Positions 8,425-15,300 of a stretch of DNA of 64,000 bases are shown here, piece after piece. Location of the stretch: contig CALXHP010000071.1 in NCBI GenBank assembly GCA_944388135.1, forward strand, positions 1 through 64,000, read 5' to 3'. Numbering within the stretch: the first letter of the stretch is position 1; each line of letters begins with the position of its first letter. This stretch comes from an uncultured Gemmiger sp. Its GTDB lineage: Bacteria > Bacillota > Clostridia > Oscillospirales > Ruminococcaceae. The translations under genes and the position numbers were made by a program. The notes beneath the pieces are model-generated. The model had not been told where the DNA came from. It saw only the letters and a program-made list of their open reading frames with translations, and ran no database searches.

Positions 8425-8802
8425 TCACTGGATTTGCTGGGCGCTTTCCCGCACAGCAGCACGCAGTTCTTTCTGCACCGTGGGGGTGGTTTCCACCTTC
8501 CGCAGCAAAGCCGACATCAGGTCGGGGAGCTGGGCGGCGGGCAGCTGCTCTGCCACCACTTCCGCCAGATACTCCGCATGGGACATGGCCGGTTCAAAGG
8601 TCCGGGCGTACGTTTTGCCGCTGCGTACAAAACCCACTTCCTTTAAAACGCCCTTATCCATCAGGCTGTTCAACATCGAAAAGATGGAACGTTCCTTCCA
8701 TTTTCGATCCACGCAGGTCGAAACCACCTCGGTCTGTGCCATAGGATGGTCGGCCTGCCAGAAGATTTCCATAATCTGCTGTTCACTTTTTGTCAGATGC
8801 AC
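8425..8802 (-). CDS. BlaI/MecI/CopY-family transcriptional repressor
   Basis: A 125-residue winged-helix repressor of the penicillinase-repressor family. It has the usual N-terminal winged helix (LTKSEQQIMEIFWQ, then VDRKWKERSIFSMLNSL as recognition region and GFVRSGKTYART as wing) and a C-terminal dimerisation region. In typical systems a membrane BlaR1/MecR1 protease sits next to BlaI. None is found here, nor any beta-lactamase or copper ATPase gene, so this is an orphan repressor. The start is a GTG at 8802 with GGAGAG nine bases upstream. A palindrome overlaps its own -10 element, which strongly suggests autoregulation. Other targets would lie elsewhere in the genome. Confidence 0.88.
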   Translation of the reverse strand: MHLTKSEQQIMEIFWQADHPMAQTEVVSTCVDRKWKERSIFSMLNSLMDKGVLKEVGFVRSGKTYARTFEPAMSHAEYLAEVVAEQLPAAQLPDLMSALLRKVETTPTVQKELRAAVRESAQQIQ

Positions 8803-8827
8803 GACAGTCTACTCTCCCTCGCTATAT

Positions 8828-8865
8828 GATACTTAGATAGTATCTGCTTTTGGTTGAAATGTCAA
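8828..8865 (-). promoter_or_regulatory. Promoter and palindromic operator of the BlaI-family gene
   Basis: On the minus strand a consensus TTGACA (8860-8865) and TACTAT (8837-8842) are 17 bases apart. A perfect palindrome with six-base arms, GATACT-tagat-AGTATC (8828-8844), lies across the -10 element. This is where a BlaI dimer would block RNA polymerase. Confidence 0.78.
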
Positions 8866-8985
8866 TGTATTTTAAGCAAATTATATTGCCCTTTTTTGTT
8901 ATTTAATAATTTTTTCATAAATCTTCACAATTCCGACATATGCATATAACATCCTTGTATTTTATCGTTGTAACGAATGTTTCAA
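8866..8985. other. AT-rich intergenic stretch
   Basis: About 120 bases, very AT-rich compared with the surroundings, between the BlaI-family promoter and the sigK terminator. I see no gene, promoter pair or repeat in it. Confidence 0.5.
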
Positions 8986-9021
8986 AAATGGCCACCCGCC
9001 CCTTTTTTCCTTGCGGGGTGG
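8986..9021 (-). terminator. Terminator of sigK
   Basis: Read on the minus strand, a stem pairs 8992-8999 with 9014-9021 (CCACCCCG/CGGGTGG core), followed by a short T run. It lies about 90 bases beyond the sigK stop. Confidence 0.6.
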
Positions 9022-9109
9022 ATGGTCTTTTTCGCTTTTGCAGTCGACAGAATTCCATATTATACCGATTTTGTCGGCGCAGGATATGGATTTTCAGCTC
9101 ATTCCTGAA

Positions 9110-9814
9110 TCAGGTACGAGTTTCTTTTTTCCAACGGCTGGAAAGACGCTCCATCGCACGTTTCTCAATGCGGGAAATGTAGCTTCTGCTGATCCCCAGT
9201 TGTGCCGCCACCTCCTGCTGGGTCTGGGGCGGCCTGCCGTTCAATCCATAGCGGCAGGTCAGGACTTCCGCTTCCCGCGGGGGCAGCGTCTGCAACAGCC
9301 GGCGCAGCCTGGCCGCATCGGCACGGCGTTCGCAATCATCTTCCATGACCGTCGGGTCTGGCAGGGTATCCGCCAGGGTCAGCTGGCCCTCGCTGCCCTC
9401 CAGCGGTTCCTGCAGCGATATCTGTACCCCCTCCCGCCGGGTCCGCCGCAGTTCCATCCGCAGTTCATTTTCAATACACCGGCTGGCATAACTGGAAAAT
9501 TTGCTTGCCCTGCCCGGGTCAAAGGTATCCACCGCCTTGATCAGGCCAATGGTACCTATGGAGATCAGATCATCCTGGGCAGTTGTTGCCGCGTAGTATT
9601 TTTTGGTCACATGGGCCACCAGACGCAAATTGTGCCGGATCAGCAGATCCCGTGCCTCGGCCGCATCCGCGCCTCCTGCGCGCAGCCGGGCAAAGGTCTC
9701 TTTTTCCTTGGCCGGGGAAAGCGGACGCGGAAAAGAACCACTCTCCAGATGCAGCATCAAATACAGTACATGCCCGGCGGCAGCCTGCAGAAAAACGCCT
9801 AAAAATTCCAACAT
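9110..9814 (-). CDS. sigK: RNA polymerase sigma-K precursor (pro-SigK), late mother-cell sporulation
   Basis: A 234-residue sigma-70-family factor that matches SigK along its whole length. It begins with a hydrophobic pro-sequence (MLEFLGVFLQAAAGHVLYLM) like the one removed by SpoIVFB. Region 2 follows (IRHNLRLVAHVTKKYY near 60, DLISIGTIGLIKAVDTFDP near 80, ASRCIENELRMELRR near 109), then region 4 (LPPREAEVLTCRYGLNG near 177, and the DNA-binding LGISRSYISRIEKRAMERL near 209). The ATG at 9814 follows a GGGGGTGGGG site. The gene is continuous, with no skin-type insertion. An intact gene argues that the organism sporulates or did so recently. Confidence 0.88.
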   Translation of the reverse strand: MLEFLGVFLQAAAGHVLYLMLHLESGSFPRPLSPAKEKETFARLRAGGADAAEARDLLIRHNLRLVAHVTKKYYAATTAQDDLISIGTIGLIKAVDTFDPGRASKFSSYASRCIENELRMELRRTRREGVQISLQEPLEGSEGQLTLADTLPDPTVMEDDCERRADAARLRRLLQTLPPREAEVLTCRYGLNGRPPQTQQEVAAQLGISRSYISRIEKRAMERLSSRWKKETRT

Positions 9815-9880
9815 GTGCCCCACCCCCTGGCACACCATATGCGAAACATCCCGGAAAAATACGGGTCCCTGACAACAGCA

Positions 9881-9914
9881 CGGCGGCGCAGACCCCATGG
9901 GGTCTGCGCCGCCG
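9881..9914. terminator. Perfect 34-bp palindrome, probable terminator of the AmmeMemoRadiSam genes
   Basis: Seventeen bases (9881-9897) are followed directly by their exact reverse complement (9898-9914). It lies 12 bases beyond the stop of the radical SAM gene. There is no T run on the minus-strand side, so it may be an attenuating hairpin or cruciform rather than a classic terminator. Confidence 0.5.
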
Positions 9915-9926
9915 AACCATTTTCTT

Positions 9927-10751
9927 TCAGCAATTGCCTGTATACACATAGTGCAGCCGTTCCCGGGCCACTTCAGCCAGACGGCAGACCGTCTCCACCG
10001 GCGTGGGCGGGCGGTCCTGCATCCGGTGCCGCGGAAAAAAACGGGAAACATGGAGGGGGATATCCGGGCTGACCGAAGCCAGCCAGGCCGACAGAGCTGC
10101 CATCTCCTCCTCGCTGTCGTTTTCCCCGGGGACGATCAGGGTCGTGACTTCCAGATGGCACTGCCCCGCTGCCAGGGCGATGGACCGCTTGACCGTTTCC
10201 AGATCGCCGCCCAGCCGCCTGTACCAGTCGTCGGTAAAGCCTTTCAGGTCGATGTTCACCCCATCCAGCAACGGCAGCAGCTCCCGCCAGGGCGCTTCCT
10301 CCAGGGTGCCGTTGGTCACCAGCACATTGACCATACCCGCTTGGCGGACCAGTCGGGCACAGTCCCGCAGATACTCGTACCCAACCAGCGGTTCATTATA
10401 GGTGTAGGCCACCCCCATATTCCCTTGTGGCCGCAGCCTCAGGGCTTCCTGCACCAGCTGCCGGGGAGAACAGTCCCGGGTGGGAATTTCCACCCCCGCG
10501 GCAGCGATCCCGGCATTCTGGCAGAACGGGCAGTGCAGGTTGCAGCCGAAGCTGCCCGCCGACAGAATCAGGCTGCCGGGATAAAACCGCCGCAGCGGCT
10601 TTTTCTCGATCGGGTCCAGGGCCAACGCGGTGAGTTTGCCGTAGTTCAGCGGCACGATGGCGCCATCCCGGTTGGCCCGGGCCCGGCAGGCACCGGTCTG
10701 GCCTTCCTCCAGGGCGCAATGGTGAAAACACAAGGTACAAGTCGCCTTCAT
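9927..10751 (-). CDS. amrS: AmmeMemoRadiSam system radical SAM enzyme
   Basis: A 274-residue radical SAM protein. The cluster-binding CX3CX2C motif is at Cys70, Cys74 and Cys77 (GCNLHCPFCQN), with an N-terminal set of further cysteines (Cys5, Cys8, Cys12, Cys22) typical of this family and of PflA-like relatives. GVAYTYNEPLVGYEYLRD near 113 and NIDLKGFTDDWYR near 165 are family blocks. The start codon overlaps the stop of the MEMO-AMMECR1 fusion gene (10748-10751), so the two are co-translated. The three families are named for always occurring together; their joint reaction is not established as far as I know. Confidence 0.9.
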   Translation of the reverse strand: MKATCTLCFHHCALEEGQTGACRARANRDGAIVPLNYGKLTALALDPIEKKPLRRFYPGSLILSAGSFGCNLHCPFCQNAGIAAAGVEIPTRDCSPRQLVQEALRLRPQGNMGVAYTYNEPLVGYEYLRDCARLVRQAGMVNVLVTNGTLEEAPWRELLPLLDGVNIDLKGFTDDWYRRLGGDLETVKRSIALAAGQCHLEVTTLIVPGENDSEEEMAALSAWLASVSPDIPLHVSRFFPRHRMQDRPPTPVETVCRLAEVARERLHYVYTGNC

Positions 10752-12136
10752 AGATGCCGCACCACCTTGAAACGCTGGAGGGTATAGGGGTCCTCCTCCC
10801 GGATGCCCCCCTTGCGGCGGGCAATGGCCACCTGTTCCTCCACGGTGTCCACGCCGTCCAGGTCGGGCAGCAGCAGCCCCCGTTTGCGCCCATAACTGAC
10901 AATAACACCGTACTGTCTCGGGTCCAGCAGGGCGGGCGAATCCACCGGTTCAGGGCAGCCCAGCACATCCACGCTGTATTCCAGCCGGTCCAGTTCCCCG
11001 GCCCGCACCGGCGGGAACCGGGGGTCCCGGGTACCGGCCGATACGGCGTTGTGTACGATCTCTTTGGCCACATTTTCTTCTGTGGGGGCAATGGTGCCGA
11101 TACAGCCCCGCAGACGGCCCTCCTTATGCAGCGATACAAAGACACCGGCTGCCCGGTCGGTCAGTTCGGCGGGCAGATTTTCCGGCAAGGTTTGCAGCGT
11201 ATGACCCTGGCGGAGATAGGTTTCCAGGGACAGCCGCGCCAGCCGTACCCAGGGGTCCTCCCGGGCACGACGGACTGCCAGCCGCTCTTTACGGATCTGT
11301 TCCCCGGCAGCGGCATACCGGCGGGTATCGTCCCGCCCGGTGACCGGGAACAGCGCCACGCCGTAGCCTACCCCGAAGGTACCTTCGTGGCTGAGCAACC
11401 GGGGCTGCACCGCCAGTCCGTCCAGGGCGCCCGCCATGATCTGGAAGGAGCGCAGGCCGCACTCTGCCGCCCGCTCACAGAGAGCAGGGTCCAGGGTGAG
11501 AAATTCCAGAAAGTTGCCGGATTCCATGGTTTGGGTCACTGCCTCATCAAAGCGGGGGCCTTCCGGTGCAAAACCGTAGGGGCCGTCGGCCTTGAGTTTA
11601 TGGGAGAGGTCTCCGCTGGCCACAAAGACCGCCCGGCGGCCCAGAGCTTCCACCGCTTCGGCCACGCACTGTCCCAGCCGGTAGTGGTCCAGCGCCGAAA
11701 AACCGGAAAGTCCCATCCGCACAATGGGGCAGTTCACCCCCGCCTTACGCAGAAAATACAGCGGGATCACCACCCCGTGGTCGAGATCCGGGTCCCGCTG
11801 CCCCAGCGTACCAGCCCGCAGACCCGCGTTTTGGGCACGGCGGAGAATCTCCTCCCGCAGGGGAGCGTCATACGCCACCTCCAGACGCACCTGGGGCGCC
11901 CCGAAAGCTGCCATGGAGCCCGCCGCGCCGCGGCCCGGGGCTATATGAAAGTAATCCCCGTACAGGATGGTGTGGGGCGAGGAGACAATCAGCACCTCGG
12001 GGTACCAGCGGGCCACCTCCCGGGCGGCTTCCTCCATGGCGCGGCCCGTGGCGGAGATTTCCCGCTCCCTGCCTTTGCCCACTTCGGGCAGCAGTATGGG
12101 CGGATGTGGGGTCAAAAAGGCACCAAGCATCGGCAT
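10748..12136 (-). CDS. MEMO-like (LigB) plus AMMECR1 fusion protein of the AmmeMemoRadiSam system
   Basis: A 462-residue fusion. Residues 1 to about 265 form a MEMO1/class III extradiol dioxygenase-like domain, with histidines in LTPHPPILLP (His11), SSPHTILYG (His55), LDHGVVIPL (His120) and ASGDLSHKL (His179). Residues about 280-462 form an AMMECR1 domain with the hallmark LRGCIGT (about 342-348) and SAGTRDPRF. I chose the ATG at 12136 after GGAGT rather than the ORF limit at 12163. The reaction is unknown in bacteria. Human MEMO1 binds metal, and the histidine set here would allow that. The partner radical SAM enzyme is encoded directly downstream. Confidence 0.88.
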   Translation of the reverse strand: MPMLGAFLTPHPPILLPEVGKGREREISATGRAMEEAAREVARWYPEVLIVSSPHTILYGDYFHIAPGRGAAGSMAAFGAPQVRLEVAYDAPLREEILRRAQNAGLRAGTLGQRDPDLDHGVVIPLYFLRKAGVNCPIVRMGLSGFSALDHYRLGQCVAEAVEALGRRAVFVASGDLSHKLKADGPYGFAPEGPRFDEAVTQTMESGNFLEFLTLDPALCERAAECGLRSFQIMAGALDGLAVQPRLLSHEGTFGVGYGVALFPVTGRDDTRRYAAAGEQIRKERLAVRRAREDPWVRLARLSLETYLRQGHTLQTLPENLPAELTDRAAGVFVSLHKEGRLRGCIGTIAPTEENVAKEIVHNAVSAGTRDPRFPPVRAGELDRLEYSVDVLGCPEPVDSPALLDPRQYGVIVSYGRKRGLLLPDLDGVDTVEEQVAIARRKGGIREEDPYTLQRFKVVRHL

Positions 12137-12177
12137 AGCGTTCACTCCTTTCCGGCGATACAACGGGTTTTATGGCG

Positions 12178-12669
12178 TCAATCCAGCTCCACGATATCCA
12201 CCGTGGTCCCGTGCTCCCGCAGCAGCGCCACCAGGTCCCCGGCTTGCAGCCAGACGGTGGCGGTGTTGTCGTTGGGGTGCACACCGATGATACCGGATCC
12301 CTGCCAGAAGTCCCCGTCAATATAAAAATGTACCTTACATTCGGCGTCATTGAGCAGGCCGAAGGGCGTCACGGCGCCGGGGATCAGCCCCAGCAGCTGC
12401 TGCAATTCCTCCGGCGAGGCAAAGGTCAGTGGTTTGGTCCCCTGCCTGCGGCGAAACTCCTTCAGGTTTACCCGCTTGTCTCCCCGCACAGTGATCAGGT
12501 AGTAGTTGCGCCGCTTGTCGTCCCGCACAAAGAGATTTTTGGCGTCCCGGTCGGGATAGGGCAATTCCACCCGGGCCAGTTCCTCCATATTATAGACGGC
12601 GGCGTGCTCGGTGATTTCGTGCGGGATCTGTTTTTCCTCCAGAAAATCGCATACTTCCTGTTTGTCCAT
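12178..12669 (-). CDS. YbaK/ProRS-editing-domain aminoacyl-tRNA deacylase
   Basis: A 163-residue stand-alone editing domain (YbaK/ProX/PrdX type) that hydrolyses mischarged tRNA, for example Ala- or Cys-tRNA(Pro). Visible marks are YPDRDAKNLFVRDDKRRNYYL near residue 38, the conserved Lys in KEFRRRQG, FASPEEL, GLIPGAVTPFGLLND near 95 and GVHPNDNTATVWL near 130. The ATG at 12669 (or an adjacent TTG at 12672) follows GGGAGGAATC. It is separated by 41 bases from the MEMO-AMMECR1 gene and may be co-transcribed with it. A promoter far upstream (12868-12896) gives it an unusually long leader. Confidence 0.88.
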   Translation of the reverse strand: MDKQEVCDFLEEKQIPHEITEHAAVYNMEELARVELPYPDRDAKNLFVRDDKRRNYYLITVRGDKRVNLKEFRRRQGTKPLTFASPEELQQLLGLIPGAVTPFGLLNDAECKVHFYIDGDFWQGSGIIGVHPNDNTATVWLQAGDLVALLREHGTTVDIVELD

Positions 12670-12862
12670 CAATGATTCCTCCCTGTTGGAACGGTTCTGT
12701 CAAAGTTTTCCTCCACGGTTCCCTGCCCGGCGCAGGCGATCGCTCTGGCCCGGCGGGAAAGGAACCTTTCCCAAAAGATGTTGTTCCCCATCCGCTTCCT
12801 GCCGGAGCCCTTGTCTGTCAGTCACAACCGGCAGGTCCGGACCTCTTTGCCCGAAGCCGTTT
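12670..12862 (-). promoter_or_regulatory. Long, structured 5' leader of the YbaK gene
   Basis: The predicted transcript starts about 190 bases before the gene. Its leader holds two clear hairpins: an eight-base stem pairing 12798-12805 with 12828-12835, and an 18-base perfect palindrome at 12755-12772. No T-box signature or known riboswitch core was recognised. Confidence 0.4.
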
Positions 12863-12867
12863 TTTTC

Positions 12868-12896
12868 AGTATATAGCAGCCGGACCGAATGCACAA
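12868..12896 (-). promoter_or_regulatory. Promoter upstream of the YbaK gene
   Basis: On the minus strand TTGTGC (12891-12896) and TATACT (12868-12873) are 17 bases apart. The rest of this gap, to 13026, shows no gene. Confidence 0.6.
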
Positions 12897-13026
12897 GAAT
12901 CCCCCGGGAAGAAAGAAGGTTTTCCCGCCGCATTTTGTGTCGGGCGCTATCGTTTCCATTGGCTTTCGCCCGGGTTTTCTTCTTTTTGCGTCATGCGATT
13001 TTTTATCGTGTCATCGTTAAAAAATC

Positions 13027-13079
13027 TTGACATCAGCAGATGATTCCAGTATTCTTTTCTTAGAAATAGAATGATTCTA
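13027..13079 (+). promoter_or_regulatory. Promoter and PerR/Fur-type box of the Fur-family operon
   Basis: TTGACA (13027-13032) and TATTCT (13050-13055) are 17 bases apart. Just downstream is TAGAAT-G-ATTCTA (13067-13079), a perfect 6-1-6 dyad. With one flanking base on each side it matches the PerR box consensus TTATAATNATTATAA at 12 of 14 positions. This predicts autorepression of the operon by its own first gene. Confidence 0.75.
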
Positions 13080-13095
13080 ATCATTGGGGGACCCC

Positions 13096-13491
13096 ATGCG
13101 CTACGAAAGCCGTATCCTGGAAATCATCGGTACCAGCCGGACCCATATGACCGCAGAGCAGGTCTTTCTGACCCTGAAGCAAAGCTGCCCTTCTGTGGTG
13201 CTGGCCACCGTTTACAACAACCTGAACAACCTGTATCGGCAAGGAAAAATCCGGAAAATCAGCGTGGAAAGCCATCCTGACCGGTATGACAAAAATACCC
13301 GGCACGATCATCTGGTCTGCCGCCGGTGCGGCAGCCTGGCGGACATCCACCTGGCAGACCTGACCCGGACGCTGGAACAGCAGACCGGTTTTTCCATCGA
13401 AGGGTATGACCTGAAAATTCAGTATCTCTGTCCCCGATGCCGCGCAGCACAAGCCGCGGCCCCCACCAAGAACAAATCTTCGGATTTGTAA
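13096..13491 (+). CDS. Fur-family metalloregulator, PerR-like
   Basis: A 131-residue Fur/PerR/Zur-family repressor. The winged helix spans about residues 15-75 (HMTAEQVFLTLKQ, then SVVLATVYNNLNNLYRQGKI as the recognition helix). The dimer/metal domain has the HDHLVCRRCG block near 73 and a second CPRC near 115, giving the two CxxC pairs of a structural zinc site. The ATG at 13096 follows GGGGG; a TTG at 13084 is less likely. The PerR-type box beside its promoter and the DRYDKNTRHDH segment favour PerR over Fur or Zur. It is followed after 24 bases by a QueD-like gene in the same transcript. Confidence 0.88.
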   Translation: MRYESRILEIIGTSRTHMTAEQVFLTLKQSCPSVVLATVYNNLNNLYRQGKIRKISVESHPDRYDKNTRHDHLVCRRCGSLADIHLADLTRTLEQQTGFSIEGYDLKIQYLCPRCRAAQAAAPTKNKSSDL

Positions 13492-13515
13492 ATAGAGCAT
13501 AAGGAGGTTTTTTCT

Positions 13516-14082
13516 ATGAGAAGCATTACAAAGTTGGATCTGCAGTACGCCCACCGTTTTTACGGGTTCAAAGGGGAGGCCCAGTATCTCCATGGACATA
13601 CCGGCGTTCTGACCCTGGAGGTGGAGGATACCATTGAACCCGGTGTGAACATGGTATTTCCCTGCAACGAAATTCAGAAAACCGCCTGGTCCCTGTTGCA
13701 GAATTTTGATCACGCCCTGATTCTGCGGGAAGATGATCCCCTGCTGCCTGCCATTCTGAAGGTATATGAAGAGCAGGGCATCAAGGACGGTGCACCCCAG
13801 AACCGGATGAAAGGCCCCGCCTTCCAGACCGAACTGGCCACCGCGTATCCCGACTGCCGTCTGGTGGTCACCAAAGAGACCCTGACTGTGGAAGGGATGA
13901 TCAAGATCGTCTACGATCTGCTGAAAGACAAACTGAACATCGCCAAGATTACCTTTACCAGCGGTGTGAATGCCGCTTCGGCAGAGTTTACCACCCACAA
14001 CCAGATCGACCGCTGCCCGCTGTGCGGCATTGCCCTGAATGAGCAGGGTATCTGCCCCAAGTGCGGCTACCACAAGGAATAA
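13516..14082 (+). CDS. 6-pyruvoyl-tetrahydropterin synthase/QueD-family protein with C-terminal zinc ribbon
   Basis: A 188-residue protein. The start has the AHRF and LHGHTG motifs (about residues 12-32) that place two of the zinc-binding histidines of QueD/PTPS enzymes; FDHALIL near 71 is also a family mark. The C-terminal 25 residues carry CPLCG and CPKCG, a zinc ribbon that ordinary QueD (about 120-140 residues) lacks. A strong AAGGAGG precedes the ATG. It is the second gene of the Fur-family operon. No other queuosine or folate genes are nearby, so a standard 6-carboxytetrahydropterin synthase role is uncertain, and a specialised zinc- or peroxide-linked role is possible. Confidence 0.75.
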   Translation: MRSITKLDLQYAHRFYGFKGEAQYLHGHTGVLTLEVEDTIEPGVNMVFPCNEIQKTAWSLLQNFDHALILREDDPLLPAILKVYEEQGIKDGAPQNRMKGPAFQTELATAYPDCRLVVTKETLTVEGMIKIVYDLLKDKLNIAKITFTSGVNAASAEFTTHNQIDRCPLCGIALNEQGICPKCGYHKE

Positions 14083-14133
14083 GCGCTTTTAAACCACCGG
14101 GTCCTGCACCCGGACCGCTCCCCCTACAAACAG

Positions 14134-14172
14134 CAGAGGCGTGAACCCGTCAGGTTCACGCCTCTGTTTTTT
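14134..14172 (+). terminator. Terminator of the Fur-family/QueD-like operon
   Basis: A 14-bp perfect stem (14134-14147 with 14153-14166), a five-base loop and six T residues. Confidence 0.9.
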
Positions 14173-14190
14173 GTGGTTTATCGTCCCGGT

Positions 14191-15069
14191 TCAGACCCTC
14201 TGCCAGAGCATTCGGTTGTCCGTAAACTGCACCGCCAGTTTTCCCGTATCCTTCAGCCAGGAAAGATAGGATTTCACCGTGCTGCCCACCAGCACATACT
14301 GTTCAAAGGTCATGGTCAGGCCATAGACCGAAAAAAGTTTCTGAAGAAGTGCCTCAAATCCCACCGGCTCCCGGCACAGTTCCAGGATCTTGTCAGCAAT
14401 CTCCCATACCTTGTCAATGTTATACTGGGCCAGCGGGGCGATATCCTCGGTAGCAGCAGCATGAGCCGGAACAAACATGCCGGCCTGCATGGTCTTGACC
14501 TTTTCCAGTGTGTCCAGATAGGCCGCCACATCATACAGGAAGCCGATCTGATATTTGTCCAACGTCTCTTTGCTGGACAGGCAGTCTGCCAGATACACCA
14601 CGTCGTCCGGCGTGCGGAACCCTGCCATGGAGAAAAAATGTCCCGGCAGCGGGATGAGCTCAAACCCATCGGGCAGGGTCTCCCGGGTCAGGGGTTCCGC
14701 CTCGCTCTCCTGGGCCATCAGAAACTTATGGCGCAGATCCTTGCAGGGGTAGCCGCCGTAGAGAAACGCCGGTTCCAGCACCGGATGGCGGGTGAAATCG
14801 CACTCAATGCCCGGGGCGTAGACCTTGCAACCGGTCTGCGTCTGCAGATACTTGTTGCCCCCGATATGGTCGGCGTTGGAATGGGTGTTGTAGATGGCCG
14901 TGAGGTGCCACCCTTGGGCATCCAACAGTTTGCGCACCTTCCGGCCGGCCTCCTTGTCGTTGCCGCTGTCGATCAGGCAGACATCGGTATCGCTGAGCCT
15001 GTACAGCCCGATTTTGGCCGGACTCTGGATGTAATAGCTGTTTCCACAAACCTGCTGTAATTCATACAT
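14191..15069 (-). CDS. MBL-fold metallo-hydrolase
   Basis: A 292-residue metallo-beta-lactamase-fold hydrolase. The metal motif HXHXDH appears as THSNADHIGG (about residues 62-71; note Asn in place of the second His). LPGHFFSMAG near 139 and the aspartate in VYLADCLSSKETL near 157 are further ligand regions, and MFVPAHAAAT near 198 gives the last histidine. The C-terminal third is a helical extension of about 80 residues. The ATG follows AGGGGGAAG. It is a single-gene unit with its own promoter; the substrate is unknown. Confidence 0.85.
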   Translation of the reverse strand: MYELQQVCGNSYYIQSPAKIGLYRLSDTDVCLIDSGNDKEAGRKVRKLLDAQGWHLTAIYNTHSNADHIGGNKYLQTQTGCKVYAPGIECDFTRHPVLEPAFLYGGYPCKDLRHKFLMAQESEAEPLTRETLPDGFELIPLPGHFFSMAGFRTPDDVVYLADCLSSKETLDKYQIGFLYDVAAYLDTLEKVKTMQAGMFVPAHAAATEDIAPLAQYNIDKVWEIADKILELCREPVGFEALLQKLFSVYGLTMTFEQYVLVGSTVKSYLSWLKDTGKLAVQFTDNRMLWQRV

Positions 15070-15126
15070 GGTACTTCCCCCTCTATCCGTTTACCGGTAA
15101 AGATCCATTCCGCAGAATGTATGTTT

Positions 15127-15155
15127 ATTGTAGCGCATCCGTTCCCCTTGTACAA
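15127..15155 (-). promoter_or_regulatory. Promoter of the MBL-fold gene
   Basis: On the minus strand TTGTAC (15150-15155) and TACAAT (15127-15132) have a 17-base spacer, about 60 bases before the ATG. Confidence 0.7.
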
Positions 15156-15241
15156 GCAGGAAACAGCAGGAAATGTTCCTGTGACTTCCGGGGATGGTTG
15201 GTTGGGGGCCGGTTTTTCTGACCGGCGGTCAGGTATCTCCC

Positions 15242-15271
15242 TTGACGGGAAAAGGGCTGCTGCCGTATAAT
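15242..15271 (+). promoter_or_regulatory. Promoter of the PadR-flavoprotein operon
   Basis: TTGACG (15242-15247) and a perfect TATAAT (15266-15271) are 18 bases apart. A short dyad CTAT-tcg-ATAG lies at the likely start point and may be an operator for the PadR-type product. Confidence 0.7.
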
Positions 15272-15300
15272 ATCTCTATTCGATAGATAGGGAGGCAGCC

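Noticed and set aside
6564-8462. A 632-codon open frame on the minus strand
   Set aside because: Most of it runs antisense through the well-supported aminotransferase gene, reads as low-complexity His/Gly/Ala-rich sequence, and crosses the BlaI-side terminator. Only its last 164 codons, with their own ribosome site, are kept.
12670-12862. T-box leader for the YbaK gene
   Set aside because: The conserved T-box bulge sequence and AG-bulge were looked for and not found; listed only as a structured leader of unknown type.
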